Positions 36,343-46,733 of a stretch of DNA of 64,000 nucleotides are shown piece after piece. The notes under the pieces are model-generated. The model made no database searches. It saw only the letters and a program-made list of their open reading frames with translations, and was not told where the DNA came from. Numbering within the stretch: position 1 is the first letter of the stretch; the number at the start of each line of letters is the position of its first letter. Origin of the DNA: Ruminococcus turbiniformis (GTDB lineage: Bacteria; Bacillota; Clostridia; Lachnospirales; Lachnospiraceae); the NCBI RefSeq assembly GCF_020687545.1, contig NZ_JAJEQX010000001.1:62001-126000 (forward strand), read 5' to 3'. The translations under genes were made by a program, and so were the position numbers.

Positions 36343-37089
36343 CTATCCTATGCTGTCCTGCATCGGAATCTTAGACAGTGCCGCCTCATCTGCAACGACA
36401 ACAACATCATCGTGCATCTGAAGGATCGATGCAGGAACTTCCGGAACCACCGGCCCCAGAAGCGCCTGCGCCATGATATCCGCCTTGTCCTCTCCGCTGG
36501 CAATCAGAAGGATCTTCCTCGCTCTCATGATCGTCTTAATTCCCATGGAAATCGCCTGTTTCGGCACATCATCTGCTGTGGCAAAAAACCGCTTGTTGGC
36601 CTCGATCGTTCTCTCGGTCAGATTGACACAATGTGTCTCCTTTGCAAAGGATTCTCCCGGCTCGTTAAATCCGATATGGCCGTTGTGCCCGATCCCGAGG
36701 AGCTGGATATCAACGCCTCCCATGGACTGAATCAGCGCTTCATACCTCGCGCACTCGGCATCCGGATTCTCCGCCATGCCGTCCGGCACATTTGTATTCT
36801 CAGGTCTTATATTCACCCGGTCAAACAGGTGGCTGTGCATAAAATAATAATAGCTCTGATCATCTGTGCGCGTCAGCCCTCTGTATTCGTCCAGATTAAC
36901 AGTCTTTACTTCCGAGAAATCCAGATCTCCCTTCTCATACCACTCCACAAGCTGATCATATGTGCCGATGGGTGTGGAGCCCGTTGCCAGTCCAAGCACA
37001 CAGTCCGGCTTCAGGATCACCTGGGCAGAGAGAATGTTTGCCGCCTTTCTGCTCATATCTTTGTAGGTTTTTGTCTTGTAAATTTTCAT
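36343..37089 (-). CDS. nagB: Glucosamine-6-phosphate deaminase
   Basis: A 248-residue enzyme converting GlcN-6-P to fructose-6-P and ammonia. Conserved sites: ATGSTPIGTYDQL (phosphate loop), VNLDEYRGL with the catalytic aspartate, and GIGHNGHIGFNEPG. ATG 37089 follows GAGGAGG; the frame continues upstream only through repeat copy D. Together with nagA it feeds amino sugars such as mucin GlcNAc into glycolysis. Confidence 0.96.
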   Translation of the reverse strand: MKIYKTKTYKDMSRKAANILSAQVILKPDCVLGLATGSTPIGTYDQLVEWYEKGDLDFSEVKTVNLDEYRGLTRTDDQSYYYFMHSHLFDRVNIRPENTNVPDGMAENPDAECARYEALIQSMGGVDIQLLGIGHNGHIGFNEPGESFAKETHCVNLTERTIEANKRFFATADDVPKQAISMGIKTIMRARKILLIASGEDKADIMAQALLGPVVPEVPASILQMHDDVVVVADEAALSKIPMQDSIG

Positions 37090-37130
37090 GTCTTTCCTCC
37101 TCTCACAAAGTCCTTTTTCCGCTGAAATCA

Positions 37131-37220
37131 CCGGAAGTGCCTGGCAGCACATTCCGGGATTGTAAGCGGCCGCCAAGGTCTCGGGCAAGCCCGGGCTTAT
37201 GGGCGCCGCCTGTACAAAAA
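37131..37220 (+). repeat. Intergenic repeat copy D, upstream of nagB
   Basis: This is the most regular copy: CACATTCCGGGATTGTAAGC, GGCCGCCAAGGTCTCGGGCA, AGCCCGGGCTTATGGGCGCC, GCCTGTACAAAAA. On the minus strand TTGCCC (37188-37183), 18 bases, TACAAT (37164-37159) lies about 70 bases before the nagB ATG. The copy abuts the truA terminator. Confidence 0.85.
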
Positions 37221-37271
37221 CCAGATTTTCAGGCATTTTGATTCTCTATGCGCACCTGAAAATCTGGTTTT
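37217..37271. terminator. truA terminator
   Basis: A perfect 17-bp stem, AAAACCAGATTTTCAGG (37217-37233) with CCTGAAAATCTGGTTTT (37255-37271); T-runs occur on both exits. Confidence 0.9.
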
Positions 37272-37335
37272 GCCTTCCGGAAAGTAACAATCCAGTCTTA
37301 TATTAAACTAATACTATCAACGGGGTTCGCGTTTG

Positions 37336-38076
37336 TCAACCCGTATAACGAATACTGTCCAATATCAGTCCCTGAGGCGGAGCGGTCGCCTCCGCTTTCT
37401 CCCGGTCTCTCGCCTCCAGCATGTCCCCCACATCCTGCGGCGTGCGGAGTCCCCGCCCTACACTCACAAGCGTACCCGCAATGATGCGGACCATATTGTA
37501 GAGAAATCCGTTTCCCTGTATGCGGATCGTGATAATATCCGCTGACTGTTCAATCTCGATCGAATAAACTGTCCGTACCGTGCTCTTTGCCCCGGTGTGG
37601 ATGCTGCAAAAGCTTCGGAAATCATGTTCTCCGGTAAGATATGCCGCAGCATCGCGCATCTTCTCCACGTCAAGGGCAAAGGAGACATGCCATGTTCCCC
37701 GCCTCCTGAGCGGATCCGGCATCTCCCGGTTCAGAATACAGTATTCATATGTTTTCACAGAGTCACAGTATCTCGGATGCCAGTCTGCCGGAACCTGCTC
37801 CGATTTTATCACAACAACATCATCCGGCAGCACAGTATTAACCGCATAGGAGATGCGCTCCGGCGGAATCGTCGTGTTGCTGTCAAAGACTGCAATATTA
37901 CCCCGAGCGTGTACTCCCGCATCCGTTCGGCTGGCACCGGTCACCCGGATCTCTTCCCCGGTAATCCGAGAAAGGGCATCATTGAGCACTGATTCCACAG
38001 TTATGCCGTTGGGCTGAATCTGCCAGCCGCAGTAGTCGGAACCGTCGTATGCGACAGTCAGTCTGATCCTTTTCAT
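37336..38076 (-). CDS. truA: tRNA pseudouridine(38-40) synthase
   Basis: A 246-residue enzyme isomerising uridines 38-40 of the tRNA anticodon arm. The catalytic aspartate lies in GASRTDAGVHARG near residue 52; IQGNGFLYNMVRIIAGTLV is the second hallmark. ATG 38076 follows AAGGAG. As in many Firmicutes it accompanies the ECF transporter genes, although here a palindromic repeat sits between them. Confidence 0.96.
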   Translation of the reverse strand: MKRIRLTVAYDGSDYCGWQIQPNGITVESVLNDALSRITGEEIRVTGASRTDAGVHARGNIAVFDSNTTIPPERISYAVNTVLPDDVVVIKSEQVPADWHPRYCDSVKTYEYCILNREMPDPLRRRGTWHVSFALDVEKMRDAAAYLTGEHDFRSFCSIHTGAKSTVRTVYSIEIEQSADIITIRIQGNGFLYNMVRIIAGTLVSVGRGLRTPQDVGDMLEARDREKAEATAPPQGLILDSIRYTG

Positions 38077-38091
38077 ATCAAAACTCCTTAA

Positions 38092-38130
38092 TTGGGGACG
38101 TAGCAAAATTGAATTTCACTACGTCCCCAA
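38092..38130. repeat. REP-like palindrome between ecfT and truA
   Basis: GGGGACGTAG (38094-38103) pairs with CTACGTCCCC (38119-38128) across a loop of 15 bases; an imperfect further AATTGAATTTCA and GTGTCCC follow. GGGGAC-type palindromes resemble REP elements mobilised by IS200-like transposases. No transposase is seen here. Confidence 0.6.
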
Positions 38131-38178
38131 TTCAATTTCAGTGTGTCCCAAAACGAATATCCATCAATCCGTCTCACT

Positions 38179-39003
38179 TTAAAAAACCCACAGTTTAAAC
38201 GGAATATACCTTCCTACAATGAAAATAACAACAAGATAAATCAACGTCACAGCGTAAGCAATCCTGTCCCGGCCTCTGTACCGCAGCGGCTTCATCTTTG
38301 TTCTTCCGTCGCCGCCGTGATAACACCGCGCTTCCATCGCCATCGCCAGATCATTTGCCCGGCGGAACGCTGACACAAACAGCGGCACGAGTATCGGAAT
38401 CATGGCCTTGGCGCGCTGAATAATATTCCCGCTCTCAAAGTCCGCCCCTCTTGCCATCTGCGCTTTCATAATCTTATCCGTCTCTTCCAGAATAATCGGA
38501 ATAAAGCGCAGTGCAATAGACATCATCATAGCCACCTCGTGAACAGGCACATTGATCCTGTTTAGCGGATGCAGCAGCTTCTCCAGGCCGTCTGTCAGCC
38601 CGTTCGGAGATGTTGTAAACGTCATGATCGACGATCCCGTCACCAGATAAATCAGACGTACTGCCATAAACACTGACGTGCGGAGTCCATTTTCAGAAAT
38701 CGTGAAAATCCAGAAATGAGCCAGAGTTTCTCCCCCCTGCGTCAGGAACAGATTCATGACCACTGTAAACAGCAGAAGGATCACAACAGGCTTCATGCCT
38801 TTTACAATGTATTTCAGCGGTACGTTTGACAGACGGATGACCGCGCCGAGAAAAACGGTCGCGATCACATAGCCGAGGAAACTGTTCTGAATAAAAAGGG
38901 ATATGAGAAAAAGCAGGGTACATACGATTTTCACCCTGGGATCCAGTCTATGTATCCGGCTCTCAGCCGGGTAATACTGCCCGATTGTAATATCTCTTAT
39001 CAT
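38179..39003 (-). CDS. ecfT: Energy-coupling factor transporter, T component
   Basis: A 274-residue membrane protein that links the two ATPases to interchangeable vitamin-binding S components. About five to six helices. The two coupling-helix motifs end in AQMARGADFESG and AMEARCYHGGDG (Ala-Arg-Gly type, second one changed to ARC). It overlaps ecfA2 by four bases. Confidence 0.94.
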   Translation of the reverse strand: MIRDITIGQYYPAESRIHRLDPRVKIVCTLLFLISLFIQNSFLGYVIATVFLGAVIRLSNVPLKYIVKGMKPVVILLLFTVVMNLFLTQGGETLAHFWIFTISENGLRTSVFMAVRLIYLVTGSSIMTFTTSPNGLTDGLEKLLHPLNRINVPVHEVAMMMSIALRFIPIILEETDKIMKAQMARGADFESGNIIQRAKAMIPILVPLFVSAFRRANDLAMAMEARCYHGGDGRTKMKPLRYRGRDRIAYAVTLIYLVVIFIVGRYIPFKLWVF

Positions 39004-39866
39004 TGGCTCTCCCCTGTTCTGTACTCAAAGCATTTCATAATCTCATCCGCAGCTTCCCCGATCGTCGTCGCGTCCGGACTCACCGGAAATCCTTTCTCCC
39101 GCAGGTCATGCATCACATAAGTGACCTGTGGTGCCGCAAGACCGACTTTCTCCAGTTCCCGGTAGTGGCGAAACACCTCCCGCGGAGTCCCGTCATACAT
39201 TTTTTCTCCGTGATTCATCACAATAATGCGCTCCACATATCTAGCCACATCTTCCATGCTGTGGGATACGAGAATCACTGTCATCCCCGTCTCTCTGTGG
39301 AGTTTCTGCACCTGATCCAGTATCTCATCCCTTCCTTTCGGGTCCAGCCCCGCCGTGGGCTCATCAAGGATCAGCACCTTTGGCTTCATCGCAAGCACTC
39401 CCGCGATCGCCGCCCTTCTCTTCTGGCCGCCGGAAAGTTCAAAAGGAGAATGTCTGTAATACTTCTCCGGAAATCCGACGAGTTCCAGTGCCTCCCGCGC
39501 ATTTTTCTCACATTCTTCCTGAGGAAGCCCCTGGTTTTTCGGTCCAAAGCACACATCTGTCAGAACATCCACCTCAAAAAGCTGATATTCCGGATACTGA
39601 AACACAAGTCCCACCTGCCCGCGGAGTTTTCTCATATCATATCCGGCATCATAAATATTCTGCCCTTCGTACAGGATCTTCCCCGAAGTCGCCTTCACAA
39701 GTCCGTTCAGATGCTGGATCAGTGTTGATTTTCCTGATCCGGTGTGCCCGATAATCCCGACGAACTGCCCCTGTTCGATCTCAAAACTCACATCTTTGAG
39801 TGCCTGCTTTTCATAGGCAGTCCCCGGGCTGTACACATAACTGACATGTTCTAACGCAATCGACAT
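39000..39866 (-). CDS. ecfA2: Energy-coupling factor ATPase 2
   Basis: A 288-residue ATPase with Walker A GHTGSGKST, Q-loop VFQYPEYQLFE, signature LSGGQKRR, Walker B VLILDEPTAGLDP and switch SHSMED. With EcfA1 and EcfT it powers uptake of vitamins or metals bound by S proteins encoded elsewhere. It overlaps both neighbours, showing tight coupling. Confidence 0.95.
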   Translation of the reverse strand: MSIALEHVSYVYSPGTAYEKQALKDVSFEIEQGQFVGIIGHTGSGKSTLIQHLNGLVKATSGKILYEGQNIYDAGYDMRKLRGQVGLVFQYPEYQLFEVDVLTDVCFGPKNQGLPQEECEKNAREALELVGFPEKYYRHSPFELSGGQKRRAAIAGVLAMKPKVLILDEPTAGLDPKGRDEILDQVQKLHRETGMTVILVSHSMEDVARYVERIIVMNHGEKMYDGTPREVFRHYRELEKVGLAAPQVTYVMHDLREKGFPVSPDATTIGEAADEIMKCFEYRTGESQ

Positions 39867-40702
39867 AACGCCTCCACCAACTCTTCTCTTCTCAAAATCC
39901 CTCCCGGCAGGTCAAGCCCCCGCCGTCTCAGTTCCTCAGCCAGCATCGTCACCTGCGGCACATCCATCCTGTAGGACTTCAGCTCATCCACCCTGCTGAA
40001 TATCTCCCGCGGAGTGCCATGCATAACAATATGTCCTCCATCCATAACAAACACCTGATCCGCGTCAATGACTTCCTCCATATAATGCGTGATCAGGATC
40101 ACCGTCACGTTCTTCGCCTTCCGCAGCTGCTGGACTGCCTGAATCACCTCTTTGCGCCCGTTCGGATCAAGCATGGCTGTCGGTTCATCCAGCACAAGAC
40201 ATTTCGGCTCCATGGCAAGCACACCTGCGATCGCAACCCTCTGTTTCTGTCCACCCGAGAGCTTGTTCGGCGAATCCTTCCTTCTCTCAAGCATCCCAAC
40301 TGCCCGCAGACTGTCCTCCACGCGCTTCCATATTTCATCTGTTGGAACGCCCAGGTTCTCCGGGCCGAATCCCACGTCTTCCTCCACTACAGTCCCGATA
40401 ATCTGATTATCAGGATTCTGAAACACCATTCCCGCAGTCTGACGCACATTCCAGAGTTCTTCCGGGTCTTTTGTATCACGTCCGTCCACCCACATCGTTC
40501 CTCCGCTCGGTATGAGTATGGCGTTCATGTGCTTGGCAAGAGTGGATTTTCCTGATCCGTTATGTCCCAGTATGGCCACAAAAGACCCCTGGGGCACATC
40601 AATATTTACGCCGTCTATTGCACGTTCAGTCCCGATGATATTTCCTTCATCATCGCGTTTGTCATATTCATATACCAGTTCCTCGGCATGTATCATTCCC
40701 AT
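39851..40702 (-). CDS. ecfA1: Energy-coupling factor ATPase 1
   Basis: A 283-residue ATPase with Walker A GHNGSGKST, Q-loop VFQNPDNQIIG, signature LSGGQKQR, Walker B CLVLDEPTAMLDP. ATG 40702 is chosen: GGAGGG lies 11 bases upstream and the conserved start is MIHAEELVYEY-like. The frame reaches 40795, so a longer form from ATG 40774 is possible. The gene order ecfA1-ecfA2-ecfT-truA is conserved, but the module is detached from rplQ here. Confidence 0.9.
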   Translation of the reverse strand: MGMIHAEELVYEYDKRDDEGNIIGTERAIDGVNIDVPQGSFVAILGHNGSGKSTLAKHMNAILIPSGGTMWVDGRDTKDPEELWNVRQTAGMVFQNPDNQIIGTVVEEDVGFGPENLGVPTDEIWKRVEDSLRAVGMLERRKDSPNKLSGGQKQRVAIAGVLAMEPKCLVLDEPTAMLDPNGRKEVIQAVQQLRKAKNVTVILITHYMEEVIDADQVFVMDGGHIVMHGTPREIFSRVDELKSYRMDVPQVTMLAEELRRRGLDLPGGILRREELVEALCRLR

Positions 40703-40847
40703 CGGCGTCTCTGCCCTCCATCCTGTCTCAGTGCCTGCATCCACGTTTTCTTCCCTTTTTCCGGTTCTGCTCATATGTTTTTTATTGTACGGCAACAGAG
40801 GCTATTTTGCAATACCCGTGTCAACGAAAACCGGTCTTCGTCCCTCT

Positions 40848-41711
40848 TCAGTCATTTTTAAACCCCTCCCCGAATACCTCACTTGTCTCCGCAAACATAA
40901 CAAAGGCTTCTGCGTCCGTCTCCTGAACTGCACTCTTTACGAGATACGATTCCGCCTTGGAGCATGCGCATAAAAGCACATCCCTCTGTGTTCCCGTGTA
41001 TTCTCCCACCGCTTTCATCGAAGTCACACCACGCCTGGCCCGCTTACGGATTTCAGCGGCAGTTTCCTTTCCCCTGGATGTGACAATAATTGCCAGAGTG
41101 CCGGCTCCGATTCCGTAAAGGATCTTGTCAATCACTATGGTGGACACTCCTGTGGAAGCAACTCCGTACAAAACAGAATCCACATCTCCAAACACCGGCC
41201 ATCCCAGAAGAATTACCACAAGATCGATCAGCATTGTAATCACGCCAATGGACATATATGGTTTCTTTTTCTTAATTGCAAGAGCAAGAAAATCAATTCC
41301 GCCCGAGGATGATCCGCGCATATAGAACAGCGCCATTCCGGCTCCCATAAATATTCCCGAGTAGACAGAAGCCATCAGCCTGTTTCCTGTATACATCGGG
41401 ACAGAAGGGAATACAACGTCGAGAAAGAGAGATGAAATCAGCATTGTCCTGGCACTTTTCAAAAGAAGATTCCGCCCTACCAAGCGGTAGCTGATAATCA
41501 CAAGAGGAATATTAAAGAGCAGCGTTACCGTTCCGACCGGAAGTCCCCAGACATGGTTCAGGATCAGAGCCAGACCCGAAACACCGCCCGGTGCAAATTC
41601 CGCGTTTCCGGCAAACGTATAAATTCCCGCCGCGTAGAGAATACTGCCTGCGATATCATACAGAATGTCTGCTGCGATATCTTTTGCCCTGCTCATGTGC
41701 GATAATTCCAT
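40848..41711 (-). CDS. YitT-family membrane protein
   Basis: A 287-residue protein with about five to six membrane helices (DUF161: GSILYAAGIYTFAGNAEFAP, GGVSGLALILNH; FYMRGSSSGGIDFLA) and a C-terminal soluble DUF2179 domain from about residue 215 (KAVGEYTGTQRDVLLCACSK). The function of the family is unproven. GGAGG precedes ATG 41711. It may be cotranscribed with ecfA1. Confidence 0.85.
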   Translation of the reverse strand: MELSHMSRAKDIAADILYDIAGSILYAAGIYTFAGNAEFAPGGVSGLALILNHVWGLPVGTVTLLFNIPLVIISYRLVGRNLLLKSARTMLISSLFLDVVFPSVPMYTGNRLMASVYSGIFMGAGMALFYMRGSSSGGIDFLALAIKKKKPYMSIGVITMLIDLVVILLGWPVFGDVDSVLYGVASTGVSTIVIDKILYGIGAGTLAIIVTSRGKETAAEIRKRARRGVTSMKAVGEYTGTQRDVLLCACSKAESYLVKSAVQETDAEAFVMFAETSEVFGEGFKND

Positions 41712-41870
41712 TTTTCTCCTCCCGGTCCCTGATCTCTATGGATCATAGTGCGCTTTTCACAGTATGCACATATCCGGTAAATCTATACACGCCCGGGCTG
41801 CAGGCTTACGCCGTGCGAATTTGGATTGCGCAATCTGCACTCTGCAATTGAAGCGAACCGGCCCCTGTGC

Positions 41871-41928
41871 CGATAAATAAAAAAAGTCTGCGGAGAATAA
41901 ACTCTCCACAGACATTTTTTATTTATCG
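41871..41928. terminator. tuf terminator, extended stem
   Basis: CGATAAATAAAAAA and GTCTG-GGAG on the left pair with CTCC-CAGAC and TTTTTTATTTATCG on the right, a stem of nearly 25 pairs. It ends the str operon on the minus strand. Confidence 0.9.
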
Positions 41929-41955
41929 CCATACGGCTTGCAGCTTTCGCAAATA

Positions 41956-43149
41956 TTACTCGATGATGGTAGCAACTGTACCTGATCCTACTGTACGTCC
42001 ACCCTCACGGATAGCGAATCTCAGACCTTCCTCCATAGCTACCGGGTGGATCAGTTCAACTGTCATTGTAACATGATCTCCAGGCATGCACATCTCTGTA
42101 CCTTCCGGAAGCTCGCAAACACCTGTAACGTCTGTTGTTCTGAAGTAGAACTGCGGACGATAGTTGTTGAAGAACGGTGTATGACGGCCACCCTCATCCT
42201 TTGTCAGAACGTAAACCTGGCATGTAAATTTTGTATGGCATGTTACTGTACCAGGTTTGATGAGAACCTGACCTCTTTCGATCTCTGTTCTCTGGATACC
42301 ACGAAGCAGCGCACCAATGTTATCACCTGCACGAGCCTCGTCGAGCAGCTTACGGAACATCTCGATACCTGTTACAACTGTCTTCTTAACATCCTCGTGA
42401 ATACCGATGATCTCAACTTCATCAGAAAGGTGAAGTGTACCACGCTCTACTCTACCAGTAGCAACTGTTCCACGTCCTGTGATGGAGAATACGTCCTCTA
42501 CAGGCATAAGGAACGGCTTATCTGTATCACGCTCCGGAGTCGGAATCCACTCGTCAACAGCGTCCATAAGCTCCATGATCTTGTCTCCCCACGGTCCGTC
42601 CGGATCCTCGAGAGCCTTCAGAGCAGAACCCTGGATAATCGGAGTGTCATCTCCCGGGAACTCATACTCGTTGAGTACTTCACGGATCTCCATCTCTACG
42701 AGCTCAAGCAGCTCCTCGTCGTCTACCATATCGCATTTGTTCATGAATACTACGATATACGGAACGTTAACCTGGCGGGACAGAAGGATGTGCTCTTTTG
42801 TCTGAGCCATAACACCGTCTGTAGCAGCTACAACAAGGATAGCGCCGTCCATCTGAGCTGCACCTGTGATCATGTTCTTTACATAGTCAGCATGTCCCGG
42901 GCAGTCAACGTGTGCATAGTGACGGTTCTCTGTCTCATACTCAACGTGTGCTGTAGAAATCGTGATTCCACGCTCTCTCTCTTCCGGAGCTTTATCGATG
43001 TTATCGAAAGCAACCTCTGCGTTACCAGTTACTCTGTGAGAAAGTACCTTTGTGATCGCAGCTGTCAGAGTTGTTTTACCATGGTCAACGTGGCCGATTG
43101 TACCGATATTACAATGCGGTTTTGTTCTTTCAAATTTAGCTTTTGCCAT
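41956..43149 (-). CDS. tuf: Elongation factor Tu
   Basis: A 397-residue GTPase delivering aminoacyl-tRNA to the ribosome. G1 is GHVDHGKTT, switch [13 protein letters not shown] with catalytic His, G4 NKCDMVDD; domains 2 and 3 follow ([33 protein letters not shown]). It follows fusA after a 166-bp gap holding its own promoter. Confidence 0.98.
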   Translation of the reverse strand: MAKAKFERTKPHCNIGTIGHVDHGKTTLTAAITKVLSHRVTGNAEVAFDNIDKAPEERERGITISTAHVEYETENRHYAHVDCPGHADYVKNMITGAAQMDGAILVVAATDGVMAQTKEHILLSRQVNVPYIVVFMNKCDMVDDEELLELVEMEIREVLNEYEFPGDDTPIIQGSALKALEDPDGPWGDKIMELMDAVDEWIPTPERDTDKPFLMPVEDVFSITGRGTVATGRVERGTLHLSDEVEIIGIHEDVKKTVVTGIEMFRKLLDEARAGDNIGALLRGIQRTEIERGQVLIKPGTVTCHTKFTCQVYVLTKDEGGRHTPFFNNYRPQFYFRTTDVTGVCELPEGTEMCMPGDHVTMTVELIHPVAMEEGLRFAIREGGRTVGSGTVATIIE

Positions 43150-43210
43150 TTTGAATATCCTCCTTAAAAATCCGCCTGTTTTCAGGCATTCTAATGAAAT
43201 TCGTTTTACC

Positions 43211-43251
43211 CGGCTAAGTTTGATTATATTTCAAACCTAGCCGTTTTTCAA
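43211..43251 (-). promoter_or_regulatory. tuf promoter embedded in a dyad
   Basis: On the minus strand TTGAAA (43251-43246), 17 bases, TATAAT (43228-43223). The -10 lies in the centre of the dyad CGGCTAAGTTTGA (43211-43223)/TCAAACCTAGCCG (43231-43243), which on the plus strand also ends in TTTTT like a terminator facing fusA. Confidence 0.7.
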
Positions 43252-43315
43252 GCCTTTTTATGCGATTTACGCATTTTTCTCTCCAGTTCAGCAATAGAAC
43301 TGTCATATATTTATT

Positions 43316-45430
43316 TTACTGCTTGTTAGACAGTACCTTCTCCTGTACAGACTTCGGTACCTGCTCATATTTTTCAAAGAACATGGAGTAGTTACCGCGC
43401 CCCTGTGTTCTGGAACGAAGGTCTGTGGAGTATCCGAACATCTCAGACAGCGGAACAAATGCGCGTACGATCTTGCCGCCGCCAAGGTCATCCATTCCCT
43501 CAATGCGTCCGCGGCGTGAGTTCAGGTCACCGATGATATCGCCCATGTATTCCTCAGGCATTGTAACTTCAACCTTCATAATAGGCTCAAGCAGAACCGG
43601 AGCTCCCTGTTTCATGGCATCCTTGAACGCAAGAGATCCCGCAATATGGAATGCCATCTCTGAGGAGTCCACCTCATGGTAAGATCCGTCGTATACGTTC
43701 GCGTGAACGCCCACAACCGGGAATCCACCGAGGATACCGGATTTCATCGCTTCCTCGATACCTTCGCCTACAGCCGGGATATACTCCTTCGGAATCGCAC
43801 CGCCGACAACGGTAGACTCGAACTTGTATGTCTCCTCGCCGTTCGCATCCATTGGCTCAAATTTAACTTTACAGTGTCCGTACTGTCCACGTCCACCAGA
43901 CTGTTTTGCATATTTGCTGTCCACATCTACCGCTTTTGTGATCGCTTCTTTGTAAGCAACCTGCGGAGCGCCGACATTTGCCTCTACCTTGAACTCACGC
44001 AGAAGTCTGTCTACGATAATCTCAAGATGAAGCTCGCCCATTCCGGCGATGATCGTCTGTCCTGTCTCCTGATTTGTATGAGCACGGAATGTCGGGTCTT
44101 CCTCTGCAAGTTTCGCAAGAGATTCACCCAGTTTGCCCTGAGAAGCCTTTGTCTTCGGCTCGATTGCAAGCTCGATAACCGGCTCCGGGAATTCCATGGA
44201 TTCAAGAATTACAGGATGCTGCTCGTCACAGATCGTATCTCCTGTTGTGGAGAACTTAAATCCGATCGCCGCAGCGATATCTCCTGAGTAAACTTTACTC
44301 AGCTCTTCACGCTTGTTGGCATGCATCTGAAGGATACGGCCAACACGCTCTTTTTTGCCCTTTGTCGCATTCAGTACATAGGAACCGGAGTTCATTGTAC
44401 CGGAGTAAACTCTGAAGTAAGCGAGCTTACCTACGAACGGGTCTGTCATGATCTTGAACACAAGAGCAGAGAACGGCTCTTCGTCAGAAGAATGTCTCTC
44501 CACTTCGTTGCCGTCTTCGTCGACACCCTTGATAGCCGGGATGTCTGTCGGAGCCGGCATAAACTCAAGGATTGCATCCAGAAGCTTCTGAACACCTTTG
44601 TTTCTGTATGCAGAACCGCAGCATACCGGAACGGCTGTACACTCACATGTAGCCTTTCTCAGCACTGCCTTCAGAGCATCTACAGACGGCTCCTCACCTT
44701 CCAGATACTCCATCATCAGATCGTCGTCAAGTTCGCAGATCTTTTCGATGAGCTCTGTGTGGTAAAGCTCTGCCTCATCCTTCATCTCCTCCGGAATCTC
44801 TGTCACGGAGATGTCATCGCCCTTTTCATCATTATAGATGTATGCCTGCATCTCGAACAGGTCGATGATTCCCTTGAACTCATCTTCCTTTCCGATCGGA
44901 AGCTGAAGGCAGATCGCGTTTTTGCCGAGTCTTGTCTTGATCTGCTCTACTGCATTGTAGAAATCAGCTCCAAGAATGTCCATCTTGTTGATGAACGCCA
45001 TTCTCGGTACATTGTATGTGTCTGCCTGACGCCATACGTTCTCTGACTGAGGCTCAACACCGCCCTTTGCACAGAAAACTCCAACCGCGCCGTCCAGCAC
45101 ACGGAGTGAACGCTCAACCTCTACGGTAAAGTCAACGTGTCCCGGAGTATCGATAATGTTGATACGGTGCTCCAGTGCCCCCGGCTTCGGTTTCGTTTTC
45201 TCTTCCAGAGTCCAGTGGCATGTCGTAGCGGCTGAAGTAATTGTGATACCTCTTTCCTGCTCCTGCTCCATCCAGTCCATGGTTGCAGTGCCCTCATGAG
45301 TATCACCTATCTTGTAGTTAACACCGGTATAGTAGAGAATACGCTCTGTCAGCGTTGTCTTACCCGCATCGATATGCGCCATGATACCGATATTTCTGGT
45401 TCTCTCTAATGGATATTCTCTTCCAGCCAA
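43316..45430 (-). CDS. fusA: Elongation factor G
   Basis: A 704-residue translocase. G1 is AHIDAGKTT, switch [13 protein letters not shown] and G4 NKMDILGA. Domain IV contains [14 protein letters not shown], and the C-terminal domain ends with [20 protein letters not shown]. It is 15 bases downstream of rpsG within the str operon. Confidence 0.98.
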   Translation of the reverse strand: MAGREYPLERTRNIGIMAHIDAGKTTLTERILYYTGVNYKIGDTHEGTATMDWMEQEQERGITITSAATTCHWTLEEKTKPKPGALEHRINIIDTPGHVDFTVEVERSLRVLDGAVGVFCAKGGVEPQSENVWRQADTYNVPRMAFINKMDILGADFYNAVEQIKTRLGKNAICLQLPIGKEDEFKGIIDLFEMQAYIYNDEKGDDISVTEIPEEMKDEAELYHTELIEKICELDDDLMMEYLEGEEPSVDALKAVLRKATCECTAVPVCCGSAYRNKGVQKLLDAILEFMPAPTDIPAIKGVDEDGNEVERHSSDEEPFSALVFKIMTDPFVGKLAYFRVYSGTMNSGSYVLNATKGKKERVGRILQMHANKREELSKVYSGDIAAAIGFKFSTTGDTICDEQHPVILESMEFPEPVIELAIEPKTKASQGKLGESLAKLAEEDPTFRAHTNQETGQTIIAGMGELHLEIIVDRLLREFKVEANVGAPQVAYKEAITKAVDVDSKYAKQSGGRGQYGHCKVKFEPMDANGEETYKFESTVVGGAIPKEYIPAVGEGIEEAMKSGILGGFPVVGVHANVYDGSYHEVDSSEMAFHIAGSLAFKDAMKQGAPVLLEPIMKVEVTMPEEYMGDIIGDLNSRRGRIEGMDDLGGGKIVRAFVPLSEMFGYSTDLRSRTQGRGNYSMFFEKYEQVPKSVQEKVLSNKQ

Positions 45431-45445
45431 GGTTTTTTCCTCCTA

Positions 45446-45958
<513 letters not shown>

Positions 45959-46113
45959 TTAATTCATCGGTACTCACATGTGTCTTTCTATGGAATCGCA
46001 TTGCATGTGCTCGTGGCCGCGGGACTATATCTGAATCCGCAACCTTACGATAATCATAGTTCTGTTTGTGATACGATTTAACTACTTAGTTACTGCATCA
46101 ATTGCCAAGGAAA

Positions 46114-46536
46114 TTACTTCTTAGCGTCTTTCGGTCTCTTCGCGCCGTATTTGGAGCGAGCCTGACGTCTCTTCGCAACACCTGCTGTATCGAGTGTACC
46201 ACGGATGATGTGGTATCTTGTACCAGGCAGGTCCTTAACTCTTCCTCCACGGATCATAACAACGCTATGCTCCTGAAGGTTGTGTCCCTCGCCCGGGATA
46301 TAGCTTGTTACTTCGATTCCGTTAGAAAGACGAACTCTGGCGATCTTTCTCAGAGCGGAGTTAGGCTTCTTCGGTGTAGCAGTCTTAACAGCTGTACACA
46401 CACCTCTCTTCTGCGGTGCGGATACGTTTGTCGCACGCTTTTTCAGAGAGTTGTATCCTTTCTGAAGTGCCGGTGCTGTAGACTTTTTCTCGGAAGTCTG
46501 ACGTCCTTTTCTAACTAACTGGTTAAATGTTGGCAT
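46114..46536 (-). CDS. rpsL: 30S ribosomal protein S12
   Basis: A 140-residue decoding-centre protein. The streptomycin loops are wild type ([31 protein letters not shown]). It is the first gene of the str operon and has an AGGAGGTGA ribosome site. A 197-bp gap to rpsG holds nothing I recognise. Confidence 0.98.
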   Translation of the reverse strand: MPTFNQLVRKGRQTSEKKSTAPALQKGYNSLKKRATNVSAPQKRGVCTAVKTATPKKPNSALRKIARVRLSNGIEVTSYIPGEGHNLQEHSVVMIRGGRVKDLPGTRYHIIRGTLDTAGVAKRRQARSKYGAKRPKDAKK

Positions 46537-46660
46537 TCCTTTTCACCTCCTATGAATTATTCGTTACCTCACGGCTTATGCCGCAAGGGGCTGCGGATAA
46601 TTATGTCATTATCCTTTTGAGCGCACAAAAAGAACAATGCCCTTTTATGCACGCTAAATC

Positions 46661-46733
46661 AGTTTATTACGTTTATTTTGGAAAGTCAAGGGATTTTTCG
46701 ATATTTAACAGGTGTTTTTTTGATATTTAACAG
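46661..46733 (-). promoter_or_regulatory. str operon promoter with two upstream direct repeats
   Basis: TTGACT (46689-46684), 17 bases, TAAACT (46666-46661) on the minus strand. Immediately upstream, GATATTTAACAG occurs at 46700-46711 and 46722-46733, 22 bases apart, with T/A tracts that could also serve as an UP element. Confidence 0.7.

Noticed and set aside
42046-43167. 373-codon plus-strand open frame
   Set aside because: Exactly antisense to tuf; produced by its strong codon bias.
43211-43243. Terminator of fusA
   Set aside because: The T-run is on the plus-strand exit, not in the direction of fusA transcription; a promoter/operator role is more likely.
46114-46536. Streptomycin-resistance change in S12
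   Set aside because: The key loops ([21 protein letters not shown]) read as wild type.
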